A stretch of DNA of 64,000 bases from Nocardia terpenica (GCF_013186535.1 NZ_JABMCZ010000004.1:124001-188000); one strand, 5' to 3'. Shown: positions 34,664 to 44,650, counted from the stretch's first letter. Notes: generated by a model from the sequence alone, not told the origin. Program-made: numbers and translations.

Positions 34664-35992
34664 TCACGCTCCGGCAGACGGAATCCGGCGCGGCGCGGCG
34701 CGGCGGCGTAGGGCCGGGGCCACCGGGCGGCCCCGCAGCAGGCCGTCGACGCCGTGCTCGAGAGCTTGCCGGTAGACCTGCGCCGCCGCCCGGCACGCTT
34801 CCACGGTCCGGTCGATATCGTCGTCGCTGTGCGCGGCGGAGGTCACGAACGACTGCCCGAGTACGCCGCGGTCCAGCAGTTCCTGGAGGAACAGCGTGCG
34901 GAATGCCTGGGACGGGCGGCCTTCCGGATCGCGGGTGACGAAGACCAGGCAGGACGGCCGTCCGGCCGCCCGCAGGCAGTCGGCGATGCCCAGCTCGGCG
35001 GCCATCTTGTTGACCCCGTCGGCCAGTCGCCGACCCGCCCGCTCCATTCGGGTGATGGGATCGGTGTCGGCGTAGGCGCGCACCACCGCGCGGAACGCCG
35101 CCAGCGACGCGGTCTCCGGGCCGTGCGTGGTCGACAGCAGAAACACCCGATCGCGATCGGTGCGCAGCCCGCCGAGCTCCATGAATTCGCGCCGCCCGGC
35201 CAGCGCTGAGATCGGGAACCCGTTGCCCATCGCCTTGCCCCAGCACGACAGGTCCGGCGTCACCCCGTACACCCGCTGCGCCCCGCCCGCCGACCAACGG
35301 AAGCCGGTGATCATCTCGTCGAACACCAGCAGCGCCCCCGACCGGTCGCACAGCGCGCGCACGCCGGGCAGAAAGCCCGGCTCGGGCTCGGTCATCGCCG
35401 TCGCCGCCTCCAGCACCACGCACGCGACCTCGTGGGTATTCAGCACGGCCGCCAGCGATTCCAGATCGTTGTAGGCGAAGTGCACGGTGGCGAGCAGCGG
35501 CGGGACCCCGGCGTTCATGGCGGTGGTGCCGATGAACCAGTCGTCGACGGAGAAGAACGGCTGATCGCAGACGGCCACCGTCTCGCGGCCGGTCGCCGCG
35601 CGGGCCACCCGCACCGCCGCCGTCGTGGCGTCGGAGCCGTTCTTGGCGAACTTCACCATGTCCGCGCCCGGGACCAGCCGCAGAAAGTCCTCGGCGGCAA
35701 GCAGTTCCAGTTCGGTGGGGCGGGAGAAGTTCACGCCGTCGGCGATCGCCCGCGTCACCGCCTCCAGCACCGGCGGGTAGGCGTGCCCGAGGGTCACCGA
35801 CCGCAGGCCCATCCCGTATTCGACGTATTCGTTGCCGTCGCAGTCCCAGACGTGCGATCCCTTGCCGCGCACCAGGACCGGCGCCATGGCTTCCGGATAC
35901 TGGTCGGGTCCGCGGGCGTAGGTGTGCGCGCCGCCCGGCACCAGGTCGTGCAGCCGTTGCTGAATCGCGTTGCTGCGCTCGAAGTTACGCAT
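34664..35992 (-). CDS. PLP-dependent class III aminotransferase (GSA-aminomutase-like)
   Basis: 442 residues from ATG 35992 with GGAAGG 6 nt upstream; the frame is open further but that is antisense to the next gene. The fold-type I PLP site is seen as KNGSDATTAAVRVARA, VFDEMITGFR (Asp binding the pyridine nitrogen) and the Schiff-base Lys in CWGKAMGNGFPIS. Most similar in style to glutamate-1-semialdehyde aminomutases that occur in polysaccharide clusters, where they aminate or isomerise an amino-sugar or amino-acid decoration. Heme genes are absent here, so a sugar or polymer-modifying role is inferred. Confidence 0.88.
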   Translation of the reverse strand: MRNFERSNAIQQRLHDLVPGGAHTYARGPDQYPEAMAPVLVRGKGSHVWDCDGNEYVEYGMGLRSVTLGHAYPPVLEAVTRAIADGVNFSRPTELELLAAEDFLRLVPGADMVKFAKNGSDATTAAVRVARAATGRETVAVCDQPFFSVDDWFIGTTAMNAGVPPLLATVHFAYNDLESLAAVLNTHEVACVVLEAATAMTEPEPGFLPGVRALCDRSGALLVFDEMITGFRWSAGGAQRVYGVTPDLSCWGKAMGNGFPISALAGRREFMELGGLRTDRDRVFLLSTTHGPETASLAAFRAVVRAYADTDPITRMERAGRRLADGVNKMAAELGIADCLRAAGRPSCLVFVTRDPEGRPSQAFRTLFLQELLDRGVLGQSFVTSAAHSDDDIDRTVEACRAAAQVYRQALEHGVDGLLRGRPVAPALRRRAAPRRIPSAGA

Positions 35993-36006
35993 CGCGCACC
36001 TTCCGG

Positions 36007-37389
36007 TCATTCCCGTGGCCGCTGCTTGCCCAGCGGCGAGGTCTTCACTGCGCCGTCGGTACCCACCGACAGCCGCCAATAGCCACCGGCCGGATCCTTG
36101 AGCACCACGCCCGCCTCGGGGCGATCGGAAAGCCAAGTGCCGCTCGGTAATATCGCCGACAGGGTGGCTCCCGTGCGGTCCTGCACCTGCGCGATATCGG
36201 TATCGGGGATGCCCGGCTGCAGGACCAGCGTGCCCGCGTACCGGCCGCCGTAGACGCGCCCGCGGCCGATGACGTGCCAGCCTGCGGGAAACGTGCGGGA
36301 GTCGATGTCGTCGTAGGAGCCGGAGATCAGGTTGATCGCCGTGCCCTCCGGGCAGCCCGCCGGGTCGATGTGCAGCTCGATGGGCGGGTTGTCGAGGTCG
36401 GGGTCGAACTGCACATTGGCCAGGTAGGGCTGGCGGCAGTGGCGCAGCTCCAGGCAGGTTCGGCGCGCGGCGATCTTGCAGTTCACCATGCCGAACTGGG
36501 CGGGACCGCCGCCCTGCTCGCCGATCGACAGCGCGGTGTCGGCGCCCTCGAACCACACATTGGTGAACCACCAGTCGTTGGCGGCGCCGTCCACCACGAC
36601 GTGCTTGTCGGTGGTCCGCGGATCGGAGTCGGAGACGAATTCGACATTGGACAGCGCCATTCCGGCATTGCGGTCGTTGCCGGTGCCCAGCAACCCGATC
36701 CGGTTGTCGGTGAATTTGCTTGCGGTGACGTAGTTCTGGATGCAGGACGTCACGATGCCGTAGCCGAAGTTGTTGATATCGCAGTCGATGAAGGCGGTCC
36801 CACCGGTATTGCCGTCGAGCACGACCCCGCGCTGCGCGGTGAACCCGGGGAAGTTGTCGGACACGTGATTGCCGCGCAGCACCACCGATTCGAACGAGCA
36901 GCGGAAGCAGCCGGTCAGGTGCACCGCGGTCGACCGCGCACCGGAGACGTAGAAACCCATGCGCGCGAACCGGACCCGCTGCCTGCCCTGTAGCGAGATC
37001 AGGGTGTCGTCGCCGTCGTAGGCGATGGTGGTGACGTCCGCCCCATCGCCGAGCACGGTGGCGTAATCGGGCAGCGCGGGCCAGCTCCGCACCCGGTACC
37101 GCCCCGCGGGCACATACATCACCAGCGGCCGATCCCCGACGGCCGCGGCCGCCGCAATGGCATCGGTATCGTCGGCCTTCCCGTCACCCACCGCCCCGAA
37201 ATCACGAATACTGCGCGCCGACGGGGCATCGGTCACACGCGGCGACCGAAATTCCGCCGCCGGATTCGGACCCGAATCCGACGAGCACCCCGCCAGCGCC
37301 CCAACCCCCGCAACCCCCAGCGTCGCCAACAGCCGCCGACGACCTAGGTCGGATCCTTGGTCATCGCTGAACGACCCCGTCGCACTCAT
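36007..37389 (-). CDS. Tat-exported right-handed beta-helix protein (pectate-lyase-3-like)
   Basis: 460 residues. GRRRLLATLGVAGVGALAGC gives both a twin-arginine signal and a lipobox. Then RSIRDFGAVGDGKADDTDAI, the start of the pectate lyase 3/beta-helix superfamily, followed by many short beta-rungs with Asn and His ladder positions. These proteins trim or bind polysaccharides outside the cell. In this operon it is likely to act on the polymer made by its neighbours, as a lyase, hydrolase or epimerase. The start overlaps the upstream chain-length gene by 4 nt. Confidence 0.85.
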   Translation of the reverse strand: MSATGSFSDDQGSDLGRRRLLATLGVAGVGALAGCSSDSGPNPAAEFRSPRVTDAPSARSIRDFGAVGDGKADDTDAIAAAAAVGDRPLVMYVPAGRYRVRSWPALPDYATVLGDGADVTTIAYDGDDTLISLQGRQRVRFARMGFYVSGARSTAVHLTGCFRCSFESVVLRGNHVSDNFPGFTAQRGVVLDGNTGGTAFIDCDINNFGYGIVTSCIQNYVTASKFTDNRIGLLGTGNDRNAGMALSNVEFVSDSDPRTTDKHVVVDGAANDWWFTNVWFEGADTALSIGEQGGGPAQFGMVNCKIAARRTCLELRHCRQPYLANVQFDPDLDNPPIELHIDPAGCPEGTAINLISGSYDDIDSRTFPAGWHVIGRGRVYGGRYAGTLVLQPGIPDTDIAQVQDRTGATLSAILPSGTWLSDRPEAGVVLKDPAGGYWRLSVGTDGAVKTSPLGKQRPRE

Positions 37390-38681
37390 TCGCGCCTCCC
37401 TCTGCGCCGCAGTAGATTTCGCACCGACCGGCGCTGCCGGGAGAACACCGCGATCCCCACGAGCCGGGCGTTACCCTCCCCGAATGTCGCCAGCGCCCCC
37501 CGCACCTGATTGCCTGTGGTCGGCCCCAGTTCCACCACACCGAGGGTGGCGTCGCAGCGGCGGGCCAGGGCGAGGGCGTCGGCGGCGGCGGTGACGGGGG
37601 CGGCCTCCACCACGATGTGGTCGAAGTCGGTGCGCAGCTTGGTCATGATCTCGGCGAAGCGCCGGGAGGACAGCAGATCCGGTGTGCGGGAATCGATCAC
37701 GCCGAGCGGCAGCATGCTGATTCCGGCCTCCGGCCAGGCGACGATCGCATTGTCGAGCGGTGAACTGTCGCGCAGCAATTCGGCCAGGCCCGTCTCGGCC
37801 CGCACCGGTGCGCGGGTGGAGCTGCCGTGGCCGGTGGTGTCGGCGTCGACGAGGACCACCCGGTCGCCGGTGTCGGCGAGGGTGCGGGACAGGCCGATCG
37901 CCAACTCCGGCAGCGACTCTCGCGACAGCGGGGTCAACAGGACGGTGCGGGTGTCGGGGTCGTCGCCCAGCCGGGTGCGCAGGCGGCGCAGCTCACCCGG
38001 TGCGCCGGGGCGGCCGTCGTCGACGATGCCGAGAATGGGCACGGGCGCGAGGGCGGCCAGGTCGGTGGAGGTGCGCAGGCGGCGGTCGAGCCGGTCGCGG
38101 GCGAACGCCGCGGCCGATCCGAGGACCAGCCCGGCGAGCAGGCCCAGGACGAGAATGCGGGAGCGCTGCGGGCTGCTCGGCGCGCCCGGCAGCTGGGCCT
38201 TGTCGACCACGGCCACGCGGGCGGCGGGCGCGGCCTCGGGCTGAATCGTCTCCAACTGGTCGACCAGATGCCGGAACTGCGACACCACCTCGTCGGTGAT
38301 CCGCCGGGCCCCGTCGGCGGTGCCGTCGTGCGCCGACACCACGATGACGGCGGTCGCGGGCGGGGAGGCGGCGCTCACCCGGCCGCGCAGCTCGTCGACC
38401 GACATCGGCAGTCCCAGTTGGTCTTTCACCCGCTGCGCCACCGTGATGCTGGTGGCCAGGGCCAGGTAGGAGCGCACCCGCTGCTGGGCGGCCAGCCCGC
38501 CCTGATACGAGTCGTTGACCGAGGTGCCCGTCGCCATGGACACATAGCAGGTACTCGACGCGGTATAGGTGACCGGTAGCATCTTCAGATACCCGTAGGA
38601 GGCGGCCAGGCACAGCACCGCGCCGACCCCGACGATCGCCCACCGCCGCCGCAGCAGCTGCCACAGATCGATCAAACCCAT
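37386..38681 (-). CDS. Wzz/CpsC-CpsD-type chain-length protein with degenerate ATPase domain
   Basis: 431 residues from ATG 38681. Wzz-like N-terminus: first span about 12-32 (WAIVGVGAVLCLAASYGYL), periplasmic helical part, second span about 172-192 (ILVLGLLAGLVLGSAAAF). The C-terminal cytoplasmic domain resembles BY-kinase CpsD and keeps the Walker A' strand VVLVDADTTG. The usual Walker A (GEGKST type) is replaced by TPLSRESLPELAIG with no GK[ST], and there is no tyrosine-rich tail (ends RRRGRRE). It probably sets polymer length without kinase activity. Its start overlaps the polymerase stop by 10 nt. Confidence 0.85.
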   Translation of the reverse strand: MGLIDLWQLLRRRWAIVGVGAVLCLAASYGYLKMLPVTYTASSTCYVSMATGTSVNDSYQGGLAAQQRVRSYLALATSITVAQRVKDQLGLPMSVDELRGRVSAASPPATAVIVVSAHDGTADGARRITDEVVSQFRHLVDQLETIQPEAAPAARVAVVDKAQLPGAPSSPQRSRILVLGLLAGLVLGSAAAFARDRLDRRLRTSTDLAALAPVPILGIVDDGRPGAPGELRRLRTRLGDDPDTRTVLLTPLSRESLPELAIGLSRTLADTGDRVVLVDADTTGHGSSTRAPVRAETGLAELLRDSSPLDNAIVAWPEAGISMLPLGVIDSRTPDLLSSRRFAEIMTKLRTDFDHIVVEAAPVTAAADALALARRCDATLGVVELGPTTGNQVRGALATFGEGNARLVGIAVFSRQRRSVRNLLRRRGRRE

Positions 38682-40042
38682 TGCCGCGCCCTCGTTTTCC
38701 CGACGACGGCAGCCGCCGGTGCCCCGGCCCGCTGCCGCCGATACTCCTCGATCACCAGGTAGATGACCCAGACCAGCACCATGGCCTGCAGATATTTGCC
38801 GATCGTCTCGACCGTGCCGAGCATCCCGCGCTCCAGCAGCACCGGCACCTCGTTCAGCGCGAGCCCGAAGACGGTCGGCGCCACGTGCGGGCTGTAGAGC
38901 GCGCGCTCCCACAGCAGCAACACCACGAAGGTGACCGACACCCCGATCGCCACCCCCGCATAGCCACCCAGCACGTACCCCTCGTTGATATTGCCCTCCG
39001 CCAGCGACACCGACACCATGCTCATATCCACCGACTGGCCGCGCACATCGGTCGCCCACGCCGCGCCGGACTGGAACTTCGCCGCGCCGAGCAGCTGGGT
39101 GGGGATCAGGCTCTGCGCCGAGTGCGTCAGCACCTGCTCCGGCGTCAGCCAGGAATGCGGCCCGGCGTAGTAGGCATCGGTGGCGGCCTCGAGCCCGTCG
39201 AAGCGGCGCAGCAGGCTGAGGAACGGCCGCACCTGCGCCGGGTAGGCGGAATCGGCCGCGGCCAGTTCGGTTTTCGCCGAATCGGTGGCCTTCAGCGATT
39301 GCAGCCAGCCGAAGCCGCCGACGGCCAGCACCGCGATCGCGACCACCCCGACCACCTTCGCCCGCGTCCACCCGGTCATGGCGCAGCGCACGGCGATCGC
39401 CAGCGCCGCGCCCATGATCGGCGTCTTGGACTGCACCGCCGCGGTCCACAGCAGCTCACCGCAGGTCAGGGCGCCGAGAAGCAGGACGGTGCCGCGCGGG
39501 GTCGCGGGCCGGGAGTACACGATCAGGCCGAGCGCGCCGAGGGTGGCCAGCAGGGCGACCAGATTGAGGATCGCGTTCGGGCTCTCCAATTCGCCTGCGC
39601 GCCCGTTGTTCCCGGTCGCGACCGCGGCGAGCCGCCCGAGCGTGCCGATCCCGTAGAGCACCCACAGCGTGCGCGCGAACACGGGGTCGTGGGCGAACGG
39701 CACCGGCGGCCGGGCGTCGGATCGGCGCAGCCGGTACCGGATCACGTAGGCGACAAGCAGTCCCGCGTACAGCCACAGCCCGAATACCACCGGTTTCAGC
39801 ACCACCGCGATGCCGGTGTCGTAGCCGATCGACGCCAGCCGGGGATCGGGCACATTGTCGCCGTACTGCGGTTCCGGCCGCACCCACAGCAGCACCAGCG
39901 GCCGCGCCAGATACGACAGCGCCCAGGTCGCCGCCTGGGCCACCAGCAGCACCCGGATCGGGCCGGACAGCCGGAATCCGGCGATCGCGATGACCGCCAA
40001 TGCCCCGGCGACGAGGAGTACTTCGGGCTGTGCGACGCTCAT
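38672..40042 (-). CDS. Polysaccharide polymerase-like membrane protein (Wzy type)
   Basis: 456 residues with about ten hydrophobic spans spread over the whole length and one longer external loop around residues 240-330 (from SLKATDSAKTELAAADSAYP). That arrangement, and its place between a flippase and a chain-length protein, fit an O-antigen/EPS polymerase. Wzy proteins have little sequence conservation, so the assignment rests mainly on topology and neighbours. Confidence 0.7.
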   Translation of the reverse strand: MSVAQPEVLLVAGALAVIAIAGFRLSGPIRVLLVAQAATWALSYLARPLVLLWVRPEPQYGDNVPDPRLASIGYDTGIAVVLKPVVFGLWLYAGLLVAYVIRYRLRRSDARPPVPFAHDPVFARTLWVLYGIGTLGRLAAVATGNNGRAGELESPNAILNLVALLATLGALGLIVYSRPATPRGTVLLLGALTCGELLWTAAVQSKTPIMGAALAIAVRCAMTGWTRAKVVGVVAIAVLAVGGFGWLQSLKATDSAKTELAAADSAYPAQVRPFLSLLRRFDGLEAATDAYYAGPHSWLTPEQVLTHSAQSLIPTQLLGAAKFQSGAAWATDVRGQSVDMSMVSVSLAEGNINEGYVLGGYAGVAIGVSVTFVVLLLWERALYSPHVAPTVFGLALNEVPVLLERGMLGTVETIGKYLQAMVLVWVIYLVIEEYRRQRAGAPAAAVVGKTRARQWV

Positions 40043-40054
40043 CGGCGTCCGTCC

Positions 40055-41056
40055 TCACTCGACCGCATCGAGGATTTCGCGGGCGCGATCGACATACCGG
40101 TGCCCGCCGCCGGTGATCCGGCGATGCCCCGCCGCGGCGACCTCGGCCGCCCGCTCGGGGTGGCGGGCGCAGCGGTCGAGGATGTCGCGGAGTTCGGCGG
40201 CGGAGGAGAACAGGAAGCATTCGCTGTCCTCGGTCAGCAGCTCGGCGTGCTCGTCGGTGCGCTCGCCGACGAAAAGGCCACCGGCGGCGGGGATTTCGAA
40301 GCTGCGGCAGGTGTGGGTGTCGCGGTTGGCGGAATTGAGCAGCACCAGGTTGGCGGTGACGCCCGCGACGGCGACCGAGAAGCGCTCGCCGTAGACCGGG
40401 CCCCGGACCGCCGCACCCGTCCGCCGCAACCGGGGCACCCGCCGCCAGCCCGGCCCGTACACCGCCAGATCGGCGCCGTGCGCGCGGGCCAGATCGACGA
40501 CGAGGTCCCGCCGATCGGGTCGGCAGGCCCCGATGAACCCGGCCAGGTAGCGCCCGCCGCGCCGCGCGCACGGCCGATGCCACGCCGGGTCGTAGGCGCT
40601 GCGCACGAACAGCACCGCGCGCGCCCCGCGCGCGGTCAGCTCGGGCACATTGTGCCGCTTGGTGGTGACGATCAGATCCCAACACGGCTCGTGCGCAAGG
40701 TAATCGGCGCTGATGTTCTCCGGATTGGCGACATCGTCGGGGCTGTAGTGCACGCGCAACGCGGCGGGCGTGGCCAGCAGCCGCCGCTGGTCCAGATGCA
40801 CCGTCTTGAACGCGAACAGCAGATCGGGCGCGAAAGACCGGGCCAGCGCCTCGATGTCGGCGTGCACGGCGGCAATGTCCCACGGCGCGCGCCGCTTCGC
40901 GAGCTTCGCGTATACCCACGGCGGGGACAGCCGCGCGGGCAGCGTGACCGGCGTGGAGTCGACCACCAGCACCTCGTGCCCGGCCTCGCGGAACCCGTCG
41001 GCCAGCGAGCGAGCATTGCTGCCCACCCAATCATCGCCCACATAAAGGATTTTCAC
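40055..41056 (-). CDS. CgeB-like glycosyltransferase
   Basis: 333 residues from GTG 41056, which overlaps the flippase stop (GTGA). Begins KILYVGDDWVGSNARSLADGF. The middle has LRVHYSPDDVANPENIS, and the C-terminal region AVAGVTANLVLLNSANRDTH then CRSFEIPAAGGLFVGERTDE, the CgeB/GT4-like donor signature in which Glu of FEIPAAGG is conserved. Expected to add a sugar to the growing lipid-linked unit. Confidence 0.82.
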   Translation of the reverse strand: MKILYVGDDWVGSNARSLADGFREAGHEVLVVDSTPVTLPARLSPPWVYAKLAKRRAPWDIAAVHADIEALARSFAPDLLFAFKTVHLDQRRLLATPAALRVHYSPDDVANPENISADYLAHEPCWDLIVTTKRHNVPELTARGARAVLFVRSAYDPAWHRPCARRGGRYLAGFIGACRPDRRDLVVDLARAHGADLAVYGPGWRRVPRLRRTGAAVRGPVYGERFSVAVAGVTANLVLLNSANRDTHTCRSFEIPAAGGLFVGERTDEHAELLTEDSECFLFSSAAELRDILDRCARHPERAAEVAAAGHRRITGGGHRYVDRAREILDAVE

Positions 41057-42357
41057 GCCGCGGCCTCCTCGTCGGCGAGCGGCGCGGGGACGGCTCGCCG
41101 TCCGTCGCGCTCGCGCACGATGAGCCAGCGCATCCGCGCGAGGTACCACAGCGCGACGGTGACCTCCGCGCACACGGTGCCGTACACCAGCGTCCACACC
41201 GATTGCGTGTGCACCGCGATCCCCAGCGCGCTCGCCGCCACGCAGGTGCCGATGATCGCCCCGGTCAGCACCCCGACGGTGTCCTGCCGCACCGGCAGCA
41301 CCGCGGTGGTGACGAACGAGGTGACCGTGGTGGCGGGCAGGATCAGCACCTCGATCCGCAGCAGCGGCACCGCGGCGAGGAAATCCCCGCCGAACATGAG
41401 GTGGATCAGCAGCGGCGCGGTCGCCCACACCGTCAGCACCGCCACGGCGGCGATGAGCACGCAGGCCACCAGCGAACGAATCGCATTGCGCCAGAACGAC
41501 TCGTGGCCGCTGCGGCGGGCCATGCGCGGCAGCAGCGCGAAACCGATGGGATCGAGCAGGGATTGGATGGCGCGCACCAGCCGATCGCCCGCCGAATACA
41601 GCCCGAGCGACGCGGCGGTGAGCACCGCCGCGTACACCGCGGCCGAGCCCTGCCCGTAGCTGGTGACCAGCGCCCGCGAGGTCAGCACCGGCGCACCGAT
41701 CCGCAGCACCTGCCGCAGGCGATGCGGCCGGCCCGGAATTCCATAGGTGCGCAACGCATCCCACCAGGTGAGCAGCACGGTGAGCGCCGAGGACACCAGC
41801 AGGCACAGCATCGCCATCGAGGCATTGGGGTACAGCGGCAGCAGCGCGATCAGCAGCACCAGATACGCGACCCGGCCCACCCCCTGATACAGCGTGGAGG
41901 CCCCGAACCGGCCCTGCCCGATCAGCAGCCAGTCCTCGGAGATCGACCAGAATCCGCCGGAGAACAGGCCGAGCAGGATCATGTGCAGCTGCGGCGGCAC
42001 GCCGATCGGCAGGCTCGCGACCAGGGCCAGCCCGAGGGCGCCCAGCACGGTGCCGCGGATGACGGCGTAGGTGCCGCGCAGCCGCCCGAGTTCCGGACCG
42101 CCGCGCGCGTCGTTCACCTTCGCCGCGAGGAACGAGGTGATGCCCAGGTCCACCGCCAGCGAGCCGATGAAGTACGCGGACATGCCGATCGCCAGCAGGC
42201 CGACGCCGTGCGTGCCGAGCCGCCGCGCGATGAGCGGCAGCGTGACCACGGTGATGAGGTACTGGCCGTACTTGCCGAGACTGACGTAGCCGATATCGCG
42301 GAGCACCGCGATCAAGCCGAAGTGGACCGGTTTTCGGCTCTTGGTGGATTCAACCAT
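41053..42357 (-). CDS. Polysaccharide flippase (Wzx/PST family)
   Basis: 434 residues, 12 or so membrane spans. N-terminal RDIGYVSLGKYGQYLITVVTL and LIARRLGTHGVGLLAIG are typical of MATE-fold polysaccharide transporters. It would flip undecaprenyl-linked repeat units across the membrane for the polymerase encoded next door. It shares short overlaps with the genes on both sides, indicating translational coupling. Confidence 0.88.
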   Translation of the reverse strand: MVESTKSRKPVHFGLIAVLRDIGYVSLGKYGQYLITVVTLPLIARRLGTHGVGLLAIGMSAYFIGSLAVDLGITSFLAAKVNDARGGPELGRLRGTYAVIRGTVLGALGLALVASLPIGVPPQLHMILLGLFSGGFWSISEDWLLIGQGRFGASTLYQGVGRVAYLVLLIALLPLYPNASMAMLCLLVSSALTVLLTWWDALRTYGIPGRPHRLRQVLRIGAPVLTSRALVTSYGQGSAAVYAAVLTAASLGLYSAGDRLVRAIQSLLDPIGFALLPRMARRSGHESFWRNAIRSLVACVLIAAVAVLTVWATAPLLIHLMFGGDFLAAVPLLRIEVLILPATTVTSFVTTAVLPVRQDTVGVLTGAIIGTCVAASALGIAVHTQSVWTLVYGTVCAEVTVALWYLARMRWLIVRERDGRRAVPAPLADEEAAA

Positions 42358-43492
42358 GCCGCACTCGCTTTCGCCGCACCGAGTCCAGCAGCGCCGCCAC
42401 GGCGCGGGCGGACTCGGTGATATCGAACTGCTGCGCGCGGAGCTGGGCGGCGTCGGCGAGTTTCACACGCAGATCGGGATCGTCGATGAGTCTGTCGAGG
42501 GCGGCGGTCAATTGGCGCCGGTCCCCGGCGTCGACCAGCAGCCCGTCGTGTCCGGGCTCGATGATTTCTTCGGGTCCGCCGGGCCGGGTGGCGATCACGG
42601 CGCATCCGGCGCGCATGCCCTCCACGACGACCTGCCCGAACGGTTCCGGCAGCACCGAGCAGTGCACCAGGATGTCGGCGTGCCGCAGCGTGTCCTCCGG
42701 GTCGTCGAGGTGGCCGGTGAAGGTGACCGGCAGGTCGAGTTCGGCGGCGAGCCGCTCCAGTTCGGCCCGGTAGGGTTCCTCGTCGAAGAACGCGCCCCCG
42801 ACCAGGAATACTTGGAGCGGACGGGTTTTCGTCGCCGCGAGCGCGCGCAGGAACACGTCCTGGCCCTTCCACGGCGCGAGCCGCCCGAGCATCGCGACCA
42901 CCGTCTCGGCGGGCGGGCGCTGCGGCGGATGCGCGCGGATCGGCCGGGGTTCGAGGCCGGGATACGCGACGACCGCGGGCCTGCGCCGGATGGCGAGGGA
43001 GGACAGGGTGGCGTGGCTGTTGGCGATGTAGGCCCGCGCCACCGTCCACCCCAGCCCGCGGATCACCGGGGCCAGCCAGCGCCCGAAGTAGTCGGCGGCG
43101 ACGCGGTCGTGCACCTGCCAGACCAGCGGGACGCGGGCGCGCCGGGCCGCCACCGCACCCATGAGCAGTGCCTTGGTGCTTCCCGCGATCAGCACCGACG
43201 CCTCCATGTCCCGCGCCGTGGCGCCGAGGGCCCAGCCCACCCGCAGCAGGGCGAGCCCGCCGGCGAGCAGGGGGCCGACACCGGCTTTCCGTATGGTCAT
43301 CGCGCGGCTGTCGAAAGTGTTTCGGAGCAGCCGGGTTTCGATGCCCCGCCCGCGCATGCGCTCAACCATCGGCCCGTCGGCGGTGTACACGACGGCCGCG
43401 TCCAGGTGCGCCCGCAGCGCGGAAACCAGCCGCAGGGTGGCGAGTTCGGCCCCCGAGGGGACCGCGGTATGGGCGAGGAACACGGCCTTCAC
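42350..43492 (-). CDS. Glycosyltransferase family 4
   Basis: 380 residues from GTG 43492, overlapping the upstream stop (GTGA). N-terminal VFLAHTAVPSGAELATLRLV, donor domain AMLGRLAPWKGQDVFLRAL, TFTGHLDDPEDTLRHADI and PEPFGQVVVEGMRAGCAVIA containing the E-x7-E pair. A retaining GT-B enzyme adding a sugar to the repeat unit. The frame stays open far upstream (to 44788) only because it overlaps another gene. Confidence 0.9.
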   Translation of the reverse strand: MKAVFLAHTAVPSGAELATLRLVSALRAHLDAAVVYTADGPMVERMRGRGIETRLLRNTFDSRAMTIRKAGVGPLLAGGLALLRVGWALGATARDMEASVLIAGSTKALLMGAVAARRARVPLVWQVHDRVAADYFGRWLAPVIRGLGWTVARAYIANSHATLSSLAIRRRPAVVAYPGLEPRPIRAHPPQRPPAETVVAMLGRLAPWKGQDVFLRALAATKTRPLQVFLVGGAFFDEEPYRAELERLAAELDLPVTFTGHLDDPEDTLRHADILVHCSVLPEPFGQVVVEGMRAGCAVIATRPGGPEEIIEPGHDGLLVDAGDRRQLTAALDRLIDDPDLRVKLADAAQLRAQQFDITESARAVAALLDSVRRKRVRHG

Positions 43493-44556
43493 GAGTCGGA
43501 CAGTTCCCGGTAGAGCGCGAGGTGGCGGCGGGCGGCGGCGTCCCAGGAGAACGATTCGGCATGGGCGCGGCAGCGTTTCGGTGACGGCCGGTCGCCGTCC
43601 AGCGCGGTCGCGAGGCGGTGCGCGAGCGCCTGCGGGTCGCCGGGCGGCACGATGAGCGACGCGTCCAGCTCGCGCACGGAGTCGGGCAGACCGCCGCAGT
43701 CGGCGACGATCGGGGGCCGCCCGGCCGCGAGGGATTCCAGGGCGATCAGCCCGAAGCCCTCCAGCGCCACCGACGGTACCGCGGTGCAGGCGGCCGCGGC
43801 GTAGAGCCGGGCGAGCCGGTCGTCGCCGAGGCGGCCCGCGAAGGCGATCGACTCCCGCCCGGCGGCGAGGGCGCGCAATTCCGTTTCGGCCGTGCCGGTT
43901 CCGACGATCACCAGCCGGGCGTCCGGATGCCGGTCGAGCACGGCGGGCCAGCAGCGGATCAGGATATCGATGCCCATCCGGCGCTCCAGGCGGCGCACGC
44001 ACAGCACCGTCGGCGGTCCGTCGTCGGGCGGTGGGTCGGTGGCGGGGAAACGGTCGGGGGCGACGCCGGGGGCGATGACGGCGATCCGGTCGGGCGCCAC
44101 CCGGTAGTCGCTGGCCAGGAGGTCCCGAAAGTGGTTCGACAGCACGACGAATCGGTCGGCGCGGGAATACCGGAGACGTTCCAGCAGATATTTTATCCGC
44201 ACTGTCCGGTCGGTTTCTCCGGCAATTCTGCTTTCCGCCGCCCACGGTCCGTGGAAATGCACCACCAGCGGTCCGGAGGTGGCCGGGCCGTAAAGGCAGA
44301 AGTGTCTGTCCAGTATGTATTTCCGATCGGCGCCCGCCCGGTCGGCGAATGCGCGCCGGGCGCGATGGATCGTTGAACCGCGCGGCGCCCCCCAGGACCG
44401 CCCGCCCTCGGGCGCAACGCCGAAAGCCGTTGCGGTGACCTCGATCTCGCCACACCGCCGCAGCGCGCCGTAGAGCTCGGTGAAGTATCTGTTCAGCCCG
44501 CCCGGCGCCGCAGAAAACCATTCCGCCCCGGTCATGTGGACCCGCACCAGCCGCAC
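43489..44556 (-). CDS. Glycosyltransferase family 4, first gene of the operon
   Basis: 355 residues from GTG 44556; ATG 44535 is a possible later start. N-terminal VHMTGAEWFSAAPGGLNRY, donor domain VLCVRRLERRMGIDILI, FAGRLGDDRLARLYAAA and LEGFGLIALESLAAGRPPI with the E-x7-E pair. Probably transfers an early sugar. The region upstream is a tandem array and hairpin half-element, so the operon promoter must lie within or beyond it. Confidence 0.88.
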   Translation of the reverse strand: MRLVRVHMTGAEWFSAAPGGLNRYFTELYGALRRCGEIEVTATAFGVAPEGGRSWGAPRGSTIHRARRAFADRAGADRKYILDRHFCLYGPATSGPLVVHFHGPWAAESRIAGETDRTVRIKYLLERLRYSRADRFVVLSNHFRDLLASDYRVAPDRIAVIAPGVAPDRFPATDPPPDDGPPTVLCVRRLERRMGIDILIRCWPAVLDRHPDARLVIVGTGTAETELRALAAGRESIAFAGRLGDDRLARLYAAAACTAVPSVALEGFGLIALESLAAGRPPIVADCGGLPDSVRELDASLIVPPGDPQALAHRLATALDGDRPSPKRCRAHAESFSWDAAARRHLALYRELSDS

Positions 44557-44650
44557 GCACAACCCCCGGGTCGTCGATACCCTCGGCCCGCGATAACGGC
44601 CGAACATCCTTGCACGGCACAGTGTATGCGACGCGGCCCCACCGGTCACC

